A stretch of 63,030 nucleotides of DNA from the NCBI GenBank assembly GCA_904373265.1, contig CAJFEE010000017.1, positions 1-63,030 of the forward strand, written 5' to 3'. The translations under genes were made by a program, and so were the position numbers. Origin of the DNA: Candidatus Harrysmithiimonas galli. GTDB lineage: Bacteria > Bacillota > Bacilli > CAJFEE01. Shown here piece by piece: positions 60,790-63,030 of the stretch; position 1 is the stretch's first letter; every line of letters starts with the position of its first letter. The notes beneath the pieces were generated by a model that ran no database searches, was not told the DNA's origin, and saw only the letters and a program-made list of their open reading frames with translations.

Positions 60790-60817
60790 AACATATGCGA
60801 ATTGCGGTTGTCCTTAT
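60790..60817 (-). promoter_or_regulatory. Sigma-E-type promoter candidate for the recombinase operon
   Basis: Minus strand ATA (60815–60817), 17-base spacer, then CATATGTT (60790–60797), close to the sigma-E consensus ATA-N16/17-CATACANT. The start point would fall about 25 bases before the small gene's ribosome site. Mother-cell expression of spoIVCA under sigma-E is known in B. subtilis. Confidence 0.5.
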
Positions 60818-61126
60818 TTAACATTTCAATACATCTTATGTTAGGGTTCAAATTGTATGATTATATAATTTATATTTTTCATTATACAAAGGCAATATTA
60901 AAACATCAATATATACCTCCACCACCACAATTTCTTGATCAAATCACTTCCCTATTCTTCTTTCAACTAAAAAAACAAAAAGCAGTACAAACAAAACATA
61001 CATTTCTTGTTTTCTTATTTTAAGAAATAAATGATGGTCTATTTTCAATAAAAAAATTATGTAGGAATTGTTTACAAAAAAGTATTATAATGTTTTGGTT
61101 ATCATCAAAAGTTCAACAAAATAAAA
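60818..61126. other. Spacer between recombinase operon and protease
   Basis: About 310 bp, AT-rich. No gene is supported beyond a 14-codon W-rich frame judged to be chance. Confidence 0.4.
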
Positions 61127-61167
61127 AATCACATAATACCAATTTTTTATGATTGTATTATGTGATT
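61127..61167 (-). terminator. Terminator of the protease gene
   Basis: AATCACATAATAC (61127–61139) pairs perfectly with GTATTATGTGATT (61155–61167) over 13 bp. On the minus strand it is followed by TTTTATTTTG. It lies 11 bases past the protease stop. Confidence 0.8.
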
Positions 61168-61178
61168 CTTACTTTCTA

Positions 61179-62450
61179 CTATGCCCATTTTCTAGTTAAC
61201 TTAAACCTTTGATTATTCCCACCATGATAAGGAAATTGGATTGCCTCTGTATAATTACTTGTAGAACTACCAGTCATATCCAATACTTGCCCCGTTTTTA
61301 CATTTGTAATTACACATTCATACTCTTTAAGCCAACCATCTGAGATTGTTCTGACAAGAGAAATTCTCCATAACTGTTCATCCCCACCTGTATATGGAAA
61401 TTGAATAATAGGTGTTTCCTGTGCCATATCTCCTCTTGCAACTTCTAGCACTTTACCAGACTTATTGTTGGTAATTTTATATTTTCCGTCTTGGACATGT
61501 TGAATGGTCCAAAATTGATAATCTGCCCAATTTTCGCTATTTGTATAAGTAGCTTGATAAACATGTTCACTGGACTCGCTATTTGGAACTCTCAATGCTT
61601 TATCACTTGCACTTAATGGCGAAATAATATAGCCACCATTTAAAATAGACGGTTGATTTTTTTTATTCATTATATTTGTGTACCAATTATAAACTTCATC
61701 AGTAATTCGTACAGCCCCATTTTCTTTATTTCTATCATAAACTGCATTGTGAATTCCATAAACGTCATAATTCCATGCCCCTATTTTATTGGTGGATTCT
61801 TTATATACAGGTCCTCCACTCATTCCTCCCTCAGAGTCCATATCATAAATCATAACAAACTGATTGCTACGAAGTAATTTTCCTGTTCCCATATACACTG
61901 TTCTTCCATTTTTTGGTAAAACACCTGCCAAATTTAAGCTCATACCATCAGTAAGTGTACCTTCTTTATAAAGTCTGAAATTTTTCCAGTAATCTGGATA
62001 CAGATCTTTAGATAACGGTGCATTTAAAATTAATGCTGCATAATCATCTGTAAGACTTCCTGATAAATCTAGATCCCCCACTACCCAACTTATATACCTT
62101 GGGTTAATCTCTATCTTATCTATTTTATAAGGCCCTCCCCATGTATTATTTTTGGTCGGAACATAGATAGATACAGATTTTGCATACTCCTTTCTATCGG
62201 CATCATAGACACAGTGCGCAGCTGTTGCAACGACATGATCACTAATAAAAAAACCAGTTCCCGATGCTTGACCGTAGGAAAATTCTGAAATAATATTCAC
62301 CATACTATTATATGGTGCTTTTGAAATATCAGATATAGGAACCCTATCATCCGTACCCACAATGCTTGAACCTTCCGCAGATACTTTTTCGTTTCCACTA
62401 CCAATAATCAATGCGAAAATACAAACAAACATAAGAAAAAATCTCTTCAT
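61179..62450 (-). CDS. Secreted trypsin-like (glutamyl endopeptidase, S1B-like) protease with ricin-type lectin domain
   Basis: 423 residues. A clear signal peptide (MKRFFLMFVCIFALIIGS ... VSAEG). The protease domain (residues 40–265) shows the chymotrypsin-fold triad: His in VVATAAHCVYD, Asp in LTDDYAALIL and Ser in DSEGGMSGGPVY, like V8/Bacillus glutamyl endopeptidases. Residues 275–423 form a ricin-type beta-trefoil: two or three repeats ending QFWTIQ, QLWRIS and QRFKLT, with ILNGGYIISPLSASDKALR at its start. It would be released and bind a glycan, perhaps wall or mucin. A ribosome site (GGGAGGGTGTT) precedes the ATG. It is cargo of the sigK element, which is unexpected for a region lost in the mother cell. 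Confidence 0.88.
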   Translation of the reverse strand: MKRFFLMFVCIFALIIGSGNEKVSAEGSSIVGTDDRVPISDISKAPYNSMVNIISEFSYGQASGTGFFISDHVVATAAHCVYDADRKEYAKSVSIYVPTKNNTWGGPYKIDKIEINPRYISWVVGDLDLSGSLTDDYAALILNAPLSKDLYPDYWKNFRLYKEGTLTDGMSLNLAGVLPKNGRTVYMGTGKLLRSNQFVMIYDMDSEGGMSGGPVYKESTNKIGAWNYDVYGIHNAVYDRNKENGAVRITDEVYNWYTNIMNKKNQPSILNGGYIISPLSASDKALRVPNSESSEHVYQATYTNSENWADYQFWTIQHVQDGKYKITNNKSGKVLEVARGDMAQETPIIQFPYTGGDEQLWRISLVRTISDGWLKEYECVITNVKTGQVLDMTGSSTSNYTEAIQFPYHGGNNQRFKLTRKWA

Positions 62451-62518
62451 AATTTAACACCCTCCCCTAAACAAATATTTATATATTTACACCTTCTATA
62501 CTCAGATATAAAAATCCT

Positions 62519-62836
62519 TCATAAAAATTTAACTTTCACATAATATTCACAAAAGCAGATTTCCACGCCAATACTCGTCATATTCCCTTTTCCTATACCA
62601 TCGCTACAATGCATGCGTTCTGGGTGTCCTCTCTTATACCTGAATGATTCCTTGATCATCCACAGCATAATGGGAACTTGTAGCATGGTTATTTCTTAAC
62701 ATATATGAAATTTCATTTGCCGCACTTCTGACATTTGCGGTGTTGTGTACTGTACTGTAATGTATGATAGTTTCATAGTGTTTGGACATTTGATGTTGCA
62801 TTTATTTTTGGGTAAAAATTGTTTTTTGATTTGCAT
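62519..62836 (-). pseudogene. Frameshifted CwlA-like N-acetylmuramoyl-L-alanine amidase
   Basis: AAGGAGG stands seven bases before the ATG at 62836. Three pieces in different frames match one amidase_2 protein: KNKCNIKCPNTMKLSYITVQY, then RSAANEISYMLRNNHATSS and HYAVDDQGIIQ (stop at 62634), then HCSDGIGKGNMTSIGVEIC (stop at 62519). These correspond in order to NVKCP..MTPKYITVHNT, EVAYMIRN..SFHYAVDD and H..DG.G.GN..SIGVEI of phage endolysins such as XlyA/CwlA. At least two frameshifts and a missing middle (zinc-binding His region) make it nonfunctional. The B. subtilis skin carries cwlA, so this supports a shared prophage ancestry. Confidence 0.8.
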
Positions 62837-62858
62837 AACAAATCCTCCTTAAAATAGA

Positions 62859-62887
62859 AAAAGCCCTACCCATTTGGTAAGACTTTT
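62859..62887 (-). terminator. Terminator of the type I toxin mRNA
   Basis: On the minus strand AAAAG and TTACC pair, with small bulges, with GGTA and CTTTT around a short loop, and CTTTTTCTATTTT follows. It would end a transcript coming from the right edge, after crossing the whole antisense RNA. Confidence 0.55.
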
Positions 62888-62888
62888 A

Positions 62889-62917
62889 TTGACGTATATT
62901 TTTTGTTTTGCTAGAAT
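62889..62917 (+). promoter_or_regulatory. Sigma-A promoter of the antisense antitoxin RNA
   Basis: TTGACG, a spacer of exactly 17 bases, then TAGAAT: five of six matches in both hexamers. Transcription would start near 62924, toward the toxin. Confidence 0.75.
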
Positions 62918-62923
62918 AAACTT

Positions 62924-63006
62924 AAAGAAGGGTTACTGCCTTTGGTCAGGCGGTTAGTCCTAGAATTGTTCTAAACCGCTCTTATCAAAGGGCGGTTATT
63001 TCTTTT
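62924..63006 (+). ncRNA. RatA/SR4-like antisense antitoxin RNA
   Basis: No coding potential. Two stable hairpins: ACTGCCT/AGGCGGT (around 62954) and a ten-pair terminator stem AACCGCTCTT/AAGGGCGGTT (62974–62997) followed by a T-rich tract ending TTTCTTTTT. The RNA overlaps the 3' end of a convergent small toxin gene, as in the TxpA/RatA and BsrG/SR4 pairs of B. subtilis, where the antisense RNA triggers degradation of toxin mRNA. Boundaries are approximate. Confidence 0.65.
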
Positions 63007-63030
63007 TATGTGTTAAACATAAAGAAATGA
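62996..63030 (-). CDS. Type I toxin (holin-like small membrane peptide), C-terminal fragment cut by window edge
   Basis: Only the last ten codons are in the window: ISLCLTHKKK then TAA. A hydrophobic stretch ending in a lysine cluster and immediately followed by AACCGCCC-type terminator stem is typical of TxpA/BsrG-family toxins. The antisense RNA promoter faces it. The remaining 20–50 residues lie beyond the edge. Identification depends on the arrangement rather than on the peptide. Confidence 0.5.
   Translation of the reverse strand, partial: ISLCLTHKKK

Larger units (their letters stand above)
59125..63030. mobile_element. Skin-like intervening element in sigK (left part, continues past window)
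   Basis: The element begins at the sigK junction and runs off the right edge. Contents seen: a serine recombinase pointing toward sigK, a small gene ahead of it, a secreted protease with a lectin domain, a broken phage-type amidase, and the edge of a type I toxin–antitoxin locus. The amidase and the TxpA/RatA-like locus match the prophage-like content of the B. subtilis skin element. The far end and the sigK C-terminal half are outside the window. Confidence 0.85.

Noticed and set aside
60930-60990. 14-codon W-rich frame (MIKKLWWWRYILMF) on the minus strand
   Set aside because: Weak ribosome site, no precursor or processing context; a chance frame is more likely than a signalling or antimicrobial peptide.

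Overview
This window is a visibly AT-rich chromosome segment from an endospore-forming member of the Bacilli (Bacillales). The assignment rests on gene content and order. The blocks lon–engB–hemA–hemC–hemD–hemB–hemL–spoVID–ysxE, comER/comEA-EB-EC–holA/rpsT–gpr–spoIIP–yqxA–lepA–hemW–hrcA–grpE–dnaK–dnaJ–prmA–rsmE–mtaB–rpsU–yqeY, and yqeG–yqeH–aroE–yhbY–nadD–yqeK–rsfS–yqeM follow the Bacillus subtilis arrangement closely. Most genes lie on the minus strand. I cannot name a genus or species.

Layout. 0–1.8 kb: two orphan polymorphic-toxin cassettes that share a 70-bp repeat; the first has an intact toxin tip and a DUF4279 immunity gene, the second is cut short. 1.7–6.2 kb: MOSC protein, DinB protein, patatin-like lipase, and a DUF711 (UPF0210)–ACT domain pair. 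6.4–9.5 kb: DegV, a small membrane protein, and decayed sequence with little coding content. 9.5–22.1 kb: haem biosynthesis (hemA, C, D, B, L; no hemX) with spore coat/cortex genes ysxE and spoVID downstream and engB and lon upstream. 22.7–29.1 kb: yqeY, rpsU, deoC, mtaB, a decayed HINT-type polymorphic toxin, rsmE and prmA. 29.5–35.5 kb: the heat-shock operon hrcA–grpE–dnaK–dnaJ behind a perfect CIRCE operator, with hemW upstream. 36–43 kb: lepA, yqxA, spoIIP, a long AT-rich gap, gpr and rpsT. 43–49 kb: holA and the competence genes comEC, comEB, comEA and divergent comER. 50.5–55.5 kb: an eight-gene ribosome-assembly/NAD/shikimate cluster from yqeM to yqeG. 55.6–57.5 kb: the replication-checkpoint gene sda behind a cluster of DnaA boxes, then psd and pssA (phosphatidylethanolamine synthesis). 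57.7–58.6 kb: an IS3-family relic and a YjcZ-like sporulation peptide.

From 58.8 kb the window enters sigK. Only its first 113 codons are present. They are interrupted at the conserved Ile-Glu-Asn-Glu codons (core AATGA) by a skin-like element that runs off the right edge. Inside it are a SpoIVCA-type serine recombinase, a small overlapping gene ahead of it, a candidate sigma-E promoter, a secreted glutamyl-endopeptidase-like protease with a ricin-type lectin domain, a frameshifted CwlA-like phage amidase, and the edge of a type I toxin–antitoxin locus resembling TxpA/RatA. The element therefore looks like a domesticated prophage remnant that must be excised in the mother cell to rebuild sigK.

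The main unusual features are the cargo of the sigK element (protease–lectin and type I toxin–antitoxin), the orphan toxin cassettes, a decayed HINT toxin, a 40-bp perfect palindrome between spoIIP and gpr, and the DnaA-box cluster at sda. Product names come from recognising protein families by eye; no database search was run.
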